Assembly (NCBI GenBank): GCA_038025085.1
Contig: CM076150.1
Location: forward strand, 2,576,001-2,640,000
DNA length: 64,000 nt
Direction: 5' to 3'
DNA from: Tetragonia tetragonoides
Lineage: Eukaryota > Streptophyta > Magnoliopsida > Caryophyllales > Aizoaceae
Numbering within the stretch: the stretch's first letter is position 1; the number at the start of each line of letters is the position of its first letter. This document shows, piece by piece, positions 21,042 through 32,955 of this stretch. The notes beneath the pieces were generated by a model that searched no databases, had not been told where the DNA came from, and saw only the letters and a program-made list of their open reading frames with translations. Position numbers and translations under genes: made by a program.

Positions 21042-23843
21042 TTACGTCGACCTCGCTAAACGATCCCAATGTGCTCTTCGCCTAACATACATTTGCTCCC
21101 AACCAGCGACACTATCAGAATGGGAAGTAAACCATGCTTCGCATATCGGAGGAACAGGGAAATCTGAGGCTAAATCCAGACGGATATAATGCATGTACGA
21201 ATCACCTAAATGACACATGACAATTTCCCTACTTGGACGTGTAGCAGTCGAAGGTGCTTGCAACGGTAGCACTGTGTAACAAGAATATAACCCCCTTCCG
21301 CTGCCGTATCCGAATAACATAATCGCTGCATTGAAGAGGTTGGCAATCGGGAACAAATCCTCAATTACTATCATCCAGTGATCATAGTTACACGCACCTC
21401 CGTCCCACATAATACGACGGTAACCAGCGTCGACCCCTTCAACGTATAGGGTTTCGTACAATGCTCGGTTAGCTAAGAGTTCGTTTGCAATGCAAACTCT
21501 CGTCAATCGCCATTGCTCTTGGTCTCCGAAAACGTATTCCGCAATGACACGGAAACCGCAATTACCATCCCCAAGCACATCGAGATATCCTTCAATGAAA
21601 GGTATGATGATTCCCGGAATTTTGTTAACATGATAGAATTCAGTGATATCTATTCCGTGTCCAGCTGCAAGACAATATAATAGAAAGTCATTAATAGTAC
21701 TTATCAAAAAGTAATTAACAACATTATGTACATGTTAATAAATTATGGGTTTTCATACCAGTACTCCGCACGACGTTACTCGATGAGGATGAGCTACGAC
21801 CACGCCCGCGGCTCGAACTGGATGACCTAGGGCGACCACGACCCCTCTGGGAGTACTCCCATGAACTAGGATCACGTCTGGTAGAGGAACTCCCTCTCGG
21901 TCGACCTCTGACTGTCGTGTTCGCTTCCGGCTCGACGTAACTCGCTTCCTCAGGATGAAGCTGCTCATTCATAAGGACAGATATGTTGCGCACAACTGCC
22001 CGGTCGCTTGAGTTAACCTCGTCGACCAGAGACTGAAAGTATCGATGGTCCTCAGATGGATGCTCAGTCATGTCAAGCGTAGCTATCTCCACTGCATCAC
22101 TAATAACGAGTGTTCGCCAAAATTTGTGGACACTATTCAAGCTAATTGGCGTGCCCGTATCCATGGCCGTTTTCAACTCACACGCACACGGGATCTGATG
22201 AGTGGATCTCAATACACAACCGCAACGATCAAATACTTGGTGACTCAATTCTCTCATCCTCTTCAGCTCATTCGATAATATTTGTAAGCAGTAATGGGAA
22301 ACATACCCGGTCAGATAGTTGAATGGGAAACCCGAGTACATCACACTTCTTCGTCTTCTGCACTCTTCAAGTGTGTACTTGATCTCAGTTATTTGTGACT
22401 CGATTGACTTGTTGACCTTGTTCCAAACATTGTCCAAAGCTCCAGTTGAGGAGTTCAACCACTGTTTTAGCGCGGCATGTGCACTCTCCACCCTGCAAGT
22501 CGTAGTGTTGCCAAGGTGTAGCACCTTATTCGTCCACGCAGCCACAAACATCTCTTTGTATCTCAGCCAGGTCTCCTCTACATAGGATATCACGTAAGGG
22601 TAATTCCTCCAACTAACCTTCATCGTACGCACTGCTCTATCGTACGCAGCTTCTGTGGAAGCTTCCATGATAATTTTCCACCTACCGTTCTTGAACCTCT
22701 GCGCGACAAGCTTATCTTTTCCACAAAGTCTGTACACTTTGTCTTCAACGACTTTGTTAATGTGCCATGTACAGAGCAAATGGGCACTCTCGGGAAATAT
22801 CTCTCTAATAGGTGTCATCAACCCTAGCTCACGATCGGTCACAATTGCTGTTGGGTGTGCATCATTTCCAATAAGCATCCTCAACTTATCTAAGACCCAC
22901 GCATAGCTTGCCTGAGTCTCATCCTTCATAATGGCATAAGCTATGAGGAAGTTCTTATTGGTTGGAGTCATCCCCACTATCTCAAGAAACGGCATCTTAT
23001 ACTTGTTTGTTTTGTACGTGGAATCTAAGCCAATCAACCAACGAAAAGACCGAAGTAACTGAATTGATGTAGGGTGTGCCATGAACACGTGAGTTACCTC
23101 ATTAGTAGCTCGGTCGGCTCTTGTCCAATGTACGTACTTATTCTCCACAGCTAAATGATGAAACTGACCAATGACATCTCTCTCTTCAAAATCAAGTTTC
23201 CTTATACGATCTTTGTGGTTGTACACATGCCGTCTAGTTGCATTGTCCTCGGGAAATTTTTCCTTAATAGCGGCCAAGATAGCACATGGCTTTGTTTGTG
23301 CCGAAGTCATGTCACGAACGAGTTTCTTTGACCCAGGACTAAAACCACTCATCTGACGATATCCCTCAGGAAACACAGCAAAGTCATGGTTGTGCGTACC
23401 CCTAATCCCAGGCAATGTGACAATCATCCAACTACTGGACCCATACACTTGCCGAGCTCTTAACTGGAACGTACATTTACAAGCCTTTGTTTTCGATTTC
23501 TTCCGAGCAGCAGTATCTAAGTCTCTTAATTCCCCTCTGTAGCGTTCACCTCGATTGCATTTTAACAATTTTACGCTTCCATTCTTCTTGTGCGACGAAA
23601 TTATCAACTCAAACCCGATAGTAAGGGCAATTTGTTTTGCCCAATTAATTGCATCTGTATCACTATCAAATAACTCATCAGTGACGAAATGTGTACTGTA
23701 ATGAACACCATCACCACCGAACCGCTCCAAAGAAACCTAACGAAAATAACGAAAACAATGTTAGCTTAATCCGTTTGGACCATGGAAGAAACAATATTAA
23801 TAATAACAATAAATAATAATAATAATAATATTATTAATAATAA

Positions 23844-23874
<31 letters not shown>

Positions 23875-23899
23875 ATTAATAATAATAATAATAACAATA

Positions 23900-23944
<45 letters not shown>

Positions 23945-24272
23945 TAATAATAATAAACAATAATTAATTTTTTTTTTGGTGTCGGTCGTCTGCCGATCTC
24001 GACTCACCCTTGGGTGAGTCGTCTGCGACCGACGACCCACCTAAGGGTGAGTCGTCTGTCGATCGACTCGCCCAAGGGTGAGTCGCCTGTAGCAGACGAC
24101 TCACCCTTGGGGAGTCGACAGCGACAGACGACTCACCCTTGGGTCGGTCGTCGGTCGCAGACGACTCACCCAAGGGTGAGTCGAGATCGGCAGACGACCG
24201 TGCAAAAAAATGCGCAAAAAATTTTTTTACCTCCGCCACCGTCGACGACACTTCCTCGTCGCCGGCAGACAT
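21042..24272 (-). CDS. MULE transposase fused by splicing to an OTU cysteine protease domain
   Basis: Exons on the minus strand are 24272-24231, 23736-21759 and 21664-21042, with phases 0 then 1, about 880 residues. Exon 1 encodes the leader MSAGDEEVSSTVAE. Exon 2 has an N-terminal FAR1/WRKY-GCM1-like zinc region (CNRGERYRG, KACKCTFQLRA, GTHNHD) and then the MULE catalytic core: Asp 252 in LIGLDSTYK, Asp 315 in IVTDRELG, CTWHINK, and Glu 431 in CRVESAHAALK. A SWIM-like CGCVLRSTHQIPCAC follows, ending in Cys where His is more usual, and then an RG/Ser-rich tail. Exon 3 is an OTU domain with the catalytic-type VLGDGNCGFRVIAEYVFG (Asp 706, Cys 709) and a C-terminal HYIRL His candidate. The splice junction joins both in one frame. 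The transposase cuts and pastes the element; OTU proteases cleave ubiquitin-like linkages, role here unknown. No stop or frameshift was seen. Confidence 0.88.
23800..23965. repeat. (AAT)n microsatellite, right copy
   Basis: Interrupted AAT units inside intron 1 of the transposase gene; the mirror image of the left (ATT)n tract. Confidence 0.95.
23979..24205. repeat. Right array of short inverted repeats in intron 1 of the transposase gene
   Basis: Six units of the GACTCACCC-NN-GGGTGAGTC type, two with damaged arms, separated by GTCGTCTGC/GCAGACGAC spacers. It lies between exon 1 (24231) and the microsatellite, the same order as on the left end. Confidence 0.9.
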
Positions 24273-24432
24273 CCGATGTTGATGAAGGTTGGCTATGAGA
24301 GTGGGTGTTAGAGAGGGAGAATTGGTGTGAGAGTTAGAGAGGGAGAGGATGAGTGCAAAATTTATAAAAGGGCAAAATTGAAATTTGCGGGGGCGGTAGG
24401 TGGTAATTTAGGGGCGGTATTTAGTAACACCC

Positions 24433-25745
24433 ATAAAAAAAGTATTGTATTAGTTTGTCTTTTTACTTTTTAACTGCATTAATTTTATCATTTGGTCCAG
24501 AGTCTTCGGAAGAGATGTGTAACAGGTTAGCTACCTTTGTATTAATTGTATCTTTTTCTTTTGAAAATAATGTATTAATTTTATAATTTTTTTCTTGAGA
24601 AGAGATTGTTACAGTGTAGTTGCCTTCTTGTATTAACAACCTTTTGACTGTGTATATATAATAATAACATGCAAAATGAAGGGAGGTCGCATTTACCATG
24701 TACGTTATCTTTATTCAAACCTATGAGAAATTGTATTAGTTTTTGGTAATGAGGGGACTCGCTTAGAAGGTTAAGACTTAGGAGTAACGAAGTGGGTAAT
24801 CTCTAAACTCTTTTTTCTTTTTGTATTCATTGTATTACATTGTCATTCTGTTCTACGATATTTGAAAATTTCCGTCAATTATGTCGGCGTAGAATCTGGA
24901 AAATCTTTTGTTCCATAGTCTTAGTTAAAAGTAGTCAATTAAGAATCCTCGGATGTACTAGGAGACGTAGCAGGGCATCAAAAACGCAGTCATCGATTCT
25001 CACGGGGGGCTACAATTACCGCGGGCAAACATAAAACATATTAATGACAACCAAGATGAACTCATTTTTCCTATGCTACTAATACTTGTACTTGCTCTAC
25101 CATTCAGCCCAAGCTTGACTAAGGAAGAGTTACAGGACTTAAAATAAAAGAAGATGCTCCAGGGCATACTATACGGAAATCAAAGTGTATTCAATTTCTA
25201 CTCTAAACAGGTGAAAGTACATTATAATTCGCTCATCCCACACACGTCTACCTTGGGTTAGTAAGAGCGTGTTTAGTTCAACACTTTCCCAAAAAAAAAT
25301 TTAAAATAAAGAAAACATGGGAAAGCTACAAACATGTTCAAATATGTTATACCTAACAATCGTCTCAAGTGGGGGGTGAACTGAGTTTAGGAAAATTTTC
25401 AATCTAATCCGCAATAATCAATTTAGCACGTTATCTGATTACTTCATATTATTATGTTGTTTATTAGCAGAGTAAAATGACAAAGAAATTAAAAACAAAG
25501 ATACAAATTTTGCGTGGAAATCTTTTTGAACTTAACCAAGAAGTAAAACTACAACTCTGAGTGATTTTCCAAAACTCCACCAGGAGTTGTAATGCAACAC
25601 TCAATACAATAGACTCTAATTTACTGTTGAGTCGTATATCTTGAATTTAACCCCGAATTCAAGAACCAAACTACTATGACAGTCGTATACTATAGCAAGT
25701 AAATCTTACAAAAGTTCTTCTAAATAAGCACGAACTACAATTAAA
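24433..25745. repeat. Unit A of the segmental duplication: 3' flank of DUF247 copy A
   Basis: Collinear with 40699-40940, 41615-41708 and 48327-49331 of unit B once insertions there are removed. The shared sequence ends at GAACTACAATTAAA. No gene was recognised. The last 300 bp have LTR-like features (CAAATTTTGCGTGGAAATC) that are also present in unit B, so an old LTR is part of the duplicated segment. Confidence 0.85.
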
Positions 25746-25747
25746 CC

Positions 25748-28606
25748 TGTTGGTCCCGAGGGTGCAACAAATAATTATGAAACTAAAACGTTAAATGCAA
25801 AGATAAAATAAAATGAGACAATACACAACGATATATATTGGTTCGGTGTTACCCTATGTCCACTACCTCCGGGACCTACCCGAAAGATTTTCAACCTGCA
25901 AAACCTTTATTAAATGTTAGTCGATTACAAGAATAATACTACCCAAGTATTACAACCTTCTAAGTCAACCTATGACTAAGGTTTAACGAGTTGACCCACA
26001 ACCCCAAATCGACCTAACAATAATAAAAGGTTACACCTTGAATAACAATAGAGATGCAAAGATAAATTAGTAAATTAAACACAAGATATGGAGTATAGAA
26101 TTAAATAGTCAAATCGGATCTCTTGCACGCTTTGGATGCTTTTATAAATATTACGGTCCTTGTCCAACACCATTTTGAGGAACGTGTGTTCCTGAAACAG
26201 ATCATACAATTAACCACTCATCACAAGAACAACGTTAGTGATAAGCAATTAATATTTTACACACAATAAATATGAAAGTAATGAGCTCTTGTAAATGTAT
26301 AGTAATACACAATAGATATTTGCAAATGAGTGCTCTACCACTTTTGACCAAGTAGAACCATTATATATAGCAAGAAAGATCAACTAGCCGTTACATGTTA
26401 GCAACCACCATTTTGGCACATAATCAAGGTCAATATCATATGAGCCTTGTAAAAAGTAATATGAAGATCCTTGCCTATTGCAGAGTGTGCAAATAAGGTA
26501 AAGCATCAATATGTGTGTTGGGCTTTTCTCTTTACTTAGAGACCTCTTGATGTGGACTCTAACTAGACTATAACGCATGCGGAAGCATAACTGTAAAGAA
26601 CACAAGATATAGGTGGAAAACCCCTCATTGAACTTGAGGGATAAAAAACCACGGGCTAAACTATACTATACTTTAACTCGACATAATGAACATGGTGACG
26701 GGAACATCCCAGAGCACCTGGCTGGACTGATGGAGTCGGGGACAGCCCCCCCCCGATCACTCTCATTACTTTTACCTTTTTCTATGACCTCTTTTTATAG
26801 GCCACAACTGGACTACAACTAGATTACTTTAACCTAACTTGACTCCTAATACAATTAGGAAACTACTACTAAATAATATCTAAACAATAATATTTTTTTC
26901 TTATCTAACATTACTTTCCTTAGAGTACTGTTATATGCTAATTAACCTAATGCTAACTATTCGTTGTTGCTGGACACTACTATAGCCGTAACTTGCTAGA
27001 CACCAATCACTCATCATGGGCTTTGCTAATCATGATCCACACTTGGACGTGACTTTGCTAATCATAGCTGGACTTGGACTTTCTAACTATTGATTGCTAT
27101 ACTATTGAGCGTGGACTTGGTCTAACAAACCTACCCTTACGCTCAATACTCTTCAACTTGATCAATGCTTCAACCTTGCAAACACTTTACGCTACCTCCC
27201 CTCAAACTTGAACCTCTTGCAAACTTCAAGATACACTTGCAAGACTTGGCACACTAATCTCTTATGCTAACTAAAGCACTACTTTTGCTGAACACTATTA
27301 TCACTTGGCCGGCAATACTTATCGTACACTATCTAGTCTTTTTGGCTAACCAAAATACTTTGCTGGGCTCCTCTTTGCACTATAACCATAGATGCTAATT
27401 TCATAGGAAACAATATAATTCCATACCAACACTTGTCGGTTGTAGACTTTGCTGTATAACCTTACTTTTCACTTACTCTTGCTTGGCTTGACTTTTCTAG
27501 ACTTGGGGGCTTGTTTCAACAATCTCCCCCTCAAGCCCACAACCTCTTCAATCTTTTCAAAGCTTCTCCTTTTTGCTTCACCTTCTACATGCTTTATCAT
27601 ATCTTCTTCTTCAGTAGGATCTAACCATGCTCTGATACCATTTGTTGGGCTTTTCTCTTTACTTAGAGACCTTTTGATGTGGACTCTAACTAGACTATAA
27701 CGCACGCGGAAGCAAAACTGTAAAGAACTCAAGATATACGTGGAAAAGAACTCAAGATATACGTGGAAAACCCCTCCTTGAACTTGAGGGATAATAAACC
27801 ACGGGCTAAACTGTACTATACTTTAACTCGACATACTGAACATGGTGACGTACGGGAACATTCCAGAGCACTTGGCTGGACTGATTGAGTCGGGGACAAC
27901 CCCCCGATCACTCTCATTACTTTTACCTTCGCCTATAACCTCTTTTTATAGGTCACAACTGGACTACAACTAAGTTACTTTAACCTAACTTGACTCCTAA
28001 TACAATTAGAAAACTACAACTAAATAATATCTAAACAATAATATTCTTTTCTTAGCTAACATTACTTTCCTTAGAGTACTTTTATATGCAAACTAACCTA
28101 ATGCTAACTATTCGTAGTTGCTGGACACTATTATAGCCGTAATTTGCTAGACACCAGTCACTCATCATGGGCTTTGCTAATCATGATCCACACTTGGACG
28201 TGACTTTGCTAATCATAGCGGACTTGGACTTTCTAACTATTGATTGCTATACTATTGAGCGTGGACTTGGTCCAACAATGTGTGATATAAATATATGACG
28301 AGCCAGTAAATAAGAAAGTACAATATACTTCCAAACTAATAAGCATGAAGTTGCTGAGATTTCATAAAAAATCTTGTATTACCAAGAATACTATCCTAGA
28401 TAGAAAATATACGTATACATGAAGCATATCAAATACTACATGTCGTGCTAAGGGTAGAAGCGATAAATTAATTGCTTAAAACATGAAAATCATTCTTACT
28501 ACCTTTCTTTTTATCACATCGGAAAGTAATTGGAGTTAAAGTATAATCACAATATTCTAGTCATTTTGTCTTGCATCGAAAAAACTCAATAAGAAATAAA
28601 GCTAAC
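25748..28606 (-). mobile_element. Copia-type LTR, interrupted by a TRIM-like element
   Basis: Sequence from TGTTGGTCCCGAGGG (25748) to AAAGCTAACA (28606), excluding the nested 26516-28277 insert and its extra target copy, is about 1.1 kb with TG...CA ends. The sequence beyond it, reverse-complemented, is a purine tract (AAAAAGAGGGAGAT), as expected at the 3' LTR boundary of a minus-strand copia element. A matching second LTR was not found in the window. Confidence 0.5.
26516..28277 (-). mobile_element. TRIM-like non-autonomous LTR retrotransposon nested in the copia LTR
   Basis: LTRs 26516-27127 (612 bp) and 27643-28277 (635 bp) start TGTTGGGCTTTTCTC and end GGTC(T/C)AACA. A perfect 5 bp duplication ATGTG flanks the element (26511-26515 and 28278-28282). 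The 515 bp interior has a minus-strand PBS TGGTATCAGAGC at 27629-27640 and a purine-rich stretch at the other end. No gag or pol is present; an 87-codon frame spanning the PBS is not convincing. The 23 bp length difference is a tandem copy of GAACTCAAGATATACGTGG at 27725-27770. A CTATAAAAAG box lies on the minus strand of each LTR. Confidence 0.88.
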
Positions 28607-28907
28607 AATCTCCCTCTTTTTGATTTAAGACAAAATCGGATAAAATAAATAAAATCAATTAAGTTTTAACTTATCATGACTTATCTTTGATGAGCATACT
28701 AACCTTATATAAACTCATTTCTCTCCCCCTTTTCGACTTACATCAAAAAGTGATGAGAAGAACCACAGATATGTCATATGTGTGCTCTCAAAATTTTATA
28801 ACAAATAAAACATGAAGAAAAATGTAGGATAAGTAAAAATGAGAATATCTAAATTACAATGCTTGCACACTCAAGTAAACTCACTAGTACTAAGAGAGGG
28901 TTTCCCC

Positions 28908-29204
28908 TCAATTCATACATGGAGGAAATTCTAGGTTTGGTGGCCTAGTCCCCTTAGGTACCCAAACTTGCCTTATTTTCCTATTTTTAGCCAAAGAGCA
29001 ATAATTAGCTAAATGTTCAATTTTCATGCAATAGTGACGCTTATAGATCCTTTTTGATTTAGCCGATGATGAAGAACTTTCTTTAACAAAAATGAGATTG
29101 GTTTTCTTATTTTGAGAAATACCACTATAATCATTTTGAGAAGCCTCATACCCTAAACCTTCCTTACGGAAATAGGGTCTTTGAGATCCTAAAACCATAT
29201 CCAA
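28908..29204 (-). pseudogene. Copia gag fragment with CCHC-like knuckle
   Basis: A 98-codon open piece contains HYCMKIEHLANYCSLAKN, a zinc-knuckle relative in which the first Cys is His-adjacent and the Gly-His is Glu-His, followed by QVWVPKGTRPPNL. That last motif is common after the knuckle in copia gag proteins. There is no start of gag and no protease in frame; the upstream coiled-coil-like part (to about 29350) is broken. Confidence 0.5.
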
Positions 29205-29500
29205 ATTTTGTTGATCTTTAGTAAAAAAAATGAAGCGGCTCTTTCAAGTTGGGTAATACGCTCAACAATCTTGTTTTCTCAATTTCGAAATCACTGTGTG
29301 AGAAACCCTGCTTCCTTAAAAGTGAGGCAATTATTTTTTGATTTTTCTAACTCATTTTTTATGAAAGAATTTTCGAACCTAGGAAAATCACCATTAAATC
29401 TGGTTACAGTAATAAAATCACCAGGTCGATCTTGAGGACCTAGGAAATAAGGGGATTTTGAGTCGATTTTATTTGGTGGTGGTGGATCATCTTCTACGAC

Positions 29501-30151
29501 TAGGGCTGCACAAGAATAGGCCCAGACCGGCTATTTAGACCGGACCTAACCGAACCGGGTCAAACCTAGACCGAACCTAATGTATTTGGTTAGTTCCACG
29601 GTCCAGGTTTTATAGAATTTCGGTTTAGGTCTGGTTCGGTCTTTTTTCCGGTTTGGACCTGATTGGTCCTGGTTGGACCGAAAACCTTTAAATTATAAAA
29701 AACATATATAAAAAATTGGCTTTGTGGGGTTTGATGGACCAAAAACTTTCGAATTATGAAAAAAATATATATAAAAAAAGTGGTTTTGTGGGCTTTGTGA
29801 GCCGAAAAGCTTTGAATTTTTGATTTTTTTAAAATTCATTCTTGCATTGCTTAAACATATTAAGGCTTGTTTGGACTTTATTGTGTTTTTTTCTTGTGTT
29901 AATTACCTGATTGGAATTGAATATTATTTGAGCAATTTTTTTATGAGTAATATTAAAAATCGTACCGGAGCTCAAAACAATTCAGGTCCATTAGGTCTAT
30001 TTAGGTTCGATCCAGGTTTTTCAGGTTCGGTTAGGTCCAAGACCTATTGTATTAAGGTTAGGTCCGCGGTCCACCAATTGACTAGATTCAGGTTCGGTCC
30101 AATTCAGGTTTGGTCCAGTTCGGTTAGGTTCTGGACCTATGTGCAGCCCTA
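29501..30151. mobile_element. hAT-type MITE, 651 bp, perfect target duplication
   Basis: TIRs TAGGGCTGCACA and TGTGCAGCCCTA are exact inverses. The 8-mer TCTACGAC is repeated on both sides (29493-29500 and 30152-30159). The interior consists largely of GGTTCGGTCCAGGTT-like units near both ends. The open frames inside (for example near 29820) are not protein-like. It inserted into a decayed copia. Confidence 0.88.
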
Positions 30152-30225
30152 TCTACGACCATTGTTTAGGGTTTTTGAGTTTTGGTTTAAGGTTTGTTTA
30201 TGAATCTTTCACGCTCTGATACCAT

Positions 30226-30762
30226 GACAAGTTTGAGGCAGAAAAGATGCTTTTTGTATTGATCTATACGAAATATATATAGAGCCCTAATATTTATACA
30301 AATCTTTTTAGTATATGGAAACAATCCTAAACAATATCGAACTCTATTATAACTTGCCATAAATAGGCAGAACCGAATATTTCATAAGTCACGCCTGAAA
30401 TCTCGCAAATCTCGTAATATCTTTTTACTAAACTGAACTGAATTTTACTGAATTGAACTGAAAATTTACTTGAATACTTCAAAGAGAAGTTGAAAAGAAC
30501 AAACCTTAAGTTGGTAATTGAATTGTCAATAGTCAAATAAGCTGAAAATGTAACAATGTGGCTAAACAAGCTAACGACCAAACAAGGCTCACCCTTTATT
30601 CTCCCTATACTTTGCTTTCAAGGGTTCTTAATTATTCTAGTAAATCTTGATGATCTGAGGGGCGTGAAAAATAAAAGAGGGATCGGCCTAAATTACTAAG
30701 GATAGCATGAAACTAGCATCACTATAAAGCATGCATAATTATAATCAATTAGAAATTATTTA
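30226..30762. other. LTR and MITE remnants
   Basis: Starts TGACAAGTTTGAGGCAG next to a PBS-like sequence, so it is probably the start of a second LTR. From about 30420 GAACTGAATTTTACTGAATTG units and the end TAACGACCAAACAAGGC resemble the GTTCAG-type MITEs upstream of the DUF247 genes. No coding sequence. Confidence 0.35.
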
Positions 30763-31876
30763 GAGAAATTCCATATGGTATCCCTGTACTTTTGACTTTT
30801 CTACATGGTACCCAAAACATTTTTCCAATTTCGGATGGTACCCTTGTACTTTTAAAAATCACTGCTCCGTGTTCTTTATGCTCTCTTCCCATTAACTTTT
30901 TCCCCATTTTCTATTTTACCCTTAATAAAATGCAATAAACTGTATTTGAAAGGACATCTCCTCTAAATCTCTCTCCTTCTCAAATCCACCTTCAAAAACT
31001 TCAACCTCCTTTCATCCCCAACCTCTATAACCACATGTCCTCAACCCCACCAGCAAACCCCCACCCCGCCACAAAAACCCCCAGCCCGAAACCCAACCCA
31101 AACCCACGAAATCCTACCACCCAAATTGAGAGCATTATGTAATTGTTTGACTGTTTCAATATAAAATCTATTCGTAGAGCTAGTGAGCAACTGATCTCAT
31201 CGTTTATTTTCTCGGTCTTACGAAACTCAAAACCTAATTTTGATTTTTGGTTGTTCTGTTTTGTTTGATTTTGAAATCACATATTGAAGCCACCGAGTTC
31301 ATCAGTGATCTTGAAGCTTTTTCTTCTTTTTTTCGATTTGGTTTTCTGAAGAGCCGATGAGGAAAAATGGTAGAAGAGCACGAGTGGCAGCAATGAACAA
31401 AATGCCCACCTGAAACTGAGAGATCTCAATTTTGGGGGTAGTTGTTGCGATGAGTGTGCCTATATGCTAATCTAATGGCTTATTCTTCTTCTTTCTTCTT
31501 TTTTGTCTTTAAGTAATTCACCAAAAGAAATTGGGCAACGATGCTCGGATGGGTTTTAATGTTTTCCCAGGCTAATGATTTGCTTTACTTTCTTAAAATA
31601 AAAAAATTGCCCAGGAGGAGAGAGAGAGGGAAAAGGAGGTTTTGGACTTCGGTGGTGGTGTTAATGGCTGGTGGTCTGAGGAGAGAGAGGGAGAAGGGGT
31701 TTTTGGTGGTGGTGCTGGTTTTGTGATTTGAGGAGAGAGAATAGGGATGGTGAAAATTAAGGGTAGTTTGGTATAAGTATTGTAACTGAACTATAAGAAC
31801 AAGCGAAAATTTGGAAAAAGGTTTTGAGTATCATATAGAAAAGCCAAAAGTAAAGAGATATCAAGTGGAATTTTCC
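30763..31876. mobile_element. Non-autonomous MULE-like element with 80 bp TIRs
   Basis: Left end GAGAAATTCCATATGGTATC and right end, reverse-complemented, GGAAAATTCCACTTGATATC, begin TIRs that can be followed for about 80 bp (shared TACTTTTG, CTTTTCTA, CAAAAC, TTTTTCCAA). The 950 bp interior has proline-codon-rich and GGTGG-rich stretches but no transposase. Long TIRs suggest a Mutator-like element; the flanking 9-mers do not match, so the target duplication has eroded. Confidence 0.65.
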
Positions 31877-32955
31877 TAATTTCTATGATTTATTTACTCA
31901 ACCTGTGTATCACACGGACTTTAAAATTACTGTTGTACAATACAGATGCGCTTCGTTTTGTATTTGCACGCTAACTAAGAATCAAATGCTGTTCTTCGTT
32001 ATACAGCAAAGGCATTAGAATTTAGAAAGGAATCATATACTCTTATCCCTCTTAAAAGAAAAACAATTAGCAAAGAATCAAAATCAAATGCTTATCTTAC
32101 TTTAAGCGATTATTATTTAATAAGTTAGTTTCTCCACCAACTACATAACAGTAATTCTTTTTGGAAGCAATTTACCAATTATTATAGGTTTGTTGACCTT
32201 CAACAGGTATGCACACTTTCTATTGGACCTACTTATTTATTTTATTAAGATTCATAGTTTATTGGTTTTTCATTGTTTAGTTATGATTTCAGTCATTTGT
32301 TTTTTTAAAAGAATGCCCACCTATTCTAGGTTGGTATCTCATAGCTATTTTTTTTATAATTTTTTGAAGTTTAGTGTACTCATAACTTAGTTATTGTTTA
32401 TACATTGACTTCTTTATCCATTGATTTTTATCTCATACTTCACACAGTTTATGTAAATAATTCTATGTATGTATGCAGATGAAATATACCTCATTAAAAA
32501 AACTAGGTTCTCTATGTGAAGGCAAACTCGTTAAAGAATTAGTTTATCTTTCAATTGTTATGTAATTTATTTTCATTGTTTATCGTTTAATTTTTCATTT
32601 GTTTTTTTTGATTCGAGCAAAATATTTTAGAAGTTTTAGCCACGGTATAACCTTTTAAAATTAATAATGTTTTGACCAAATGGTTTTAATAATTTATAAA
32701 GAAATTATTTAATGGTTAAATTAATAATCTTTTAATTTAAGAAGTGTGTTTTTTCCTACCTCTTCTTTCCAATTGGTTCACATATAAGCACTAGGTTAGC
32801 GTCAGTACAGTATACAAATAAATGGGAAAGAAGAAATTCAAACCTGAGACCTAATGCACCCAACACCTCATTCTAATTATTAGCCAAGACATTCTTGGTT
32901 CTTGTCGAATATGTTAGTCATCAATATTGTATGCTTATAATGAATTCCTTCTAAT

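Larger units (their letters stand above)
18113..24432. mobile_element. Autonomous-looking Mutator-like element (MULE) with transposase-OTU and PMD genes
   Basis: Left end GTGAATTGCTAAATACCG at 18113 and right end (reverse complement GGGTGTTACTAAATACCG) at 24432 begin TIRs that share CTAAATACCGCCCC and ACCACCTACCGCCC over at least 65 bp. Looser similarity continues inward in CTCACTC/GAGTGAG-rich sequence. Flanking A-rich 9-mers AATAAAAAA and ATAAAAAAA are compatible with a Mutator 9 bp duplication. Unit B at 40690-40710 gives the uninterrupted target. It holds two convergent spliced genes, each with its first exon close to a TIR. All splice sites, the DDE residues and the frames look intact. 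Confidence 0.9.
28607..30225 (-). mobile_element. Degenerate copia internal region
   Basis: Between the LTR end at 28606 and a PBS-like ctctgatacca at 30214-30224 lies a decayed minus-strand copia interior, further interrupted by the hAT MITE at 29501. The PBS is followed by TGACAAGTTTGAGG, which does not match the LTR at 25748. This stretch may therefore join pieces of two elements. Confidence 0.45.

Noticed and set aside
23964..24298. Open frames through the inverted-repeat arrays (also 18324-18852)
   Set aside because: Repeat translation; only the first 14 codons at 24272-24231 (and 18321-18392 on the left) are supported as exons by splice sites and phase.
29820..30203. 127-codon open frame
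   Set aside because: Runs across the right end of a hAT MITE and its target duplication; repeat-derived.
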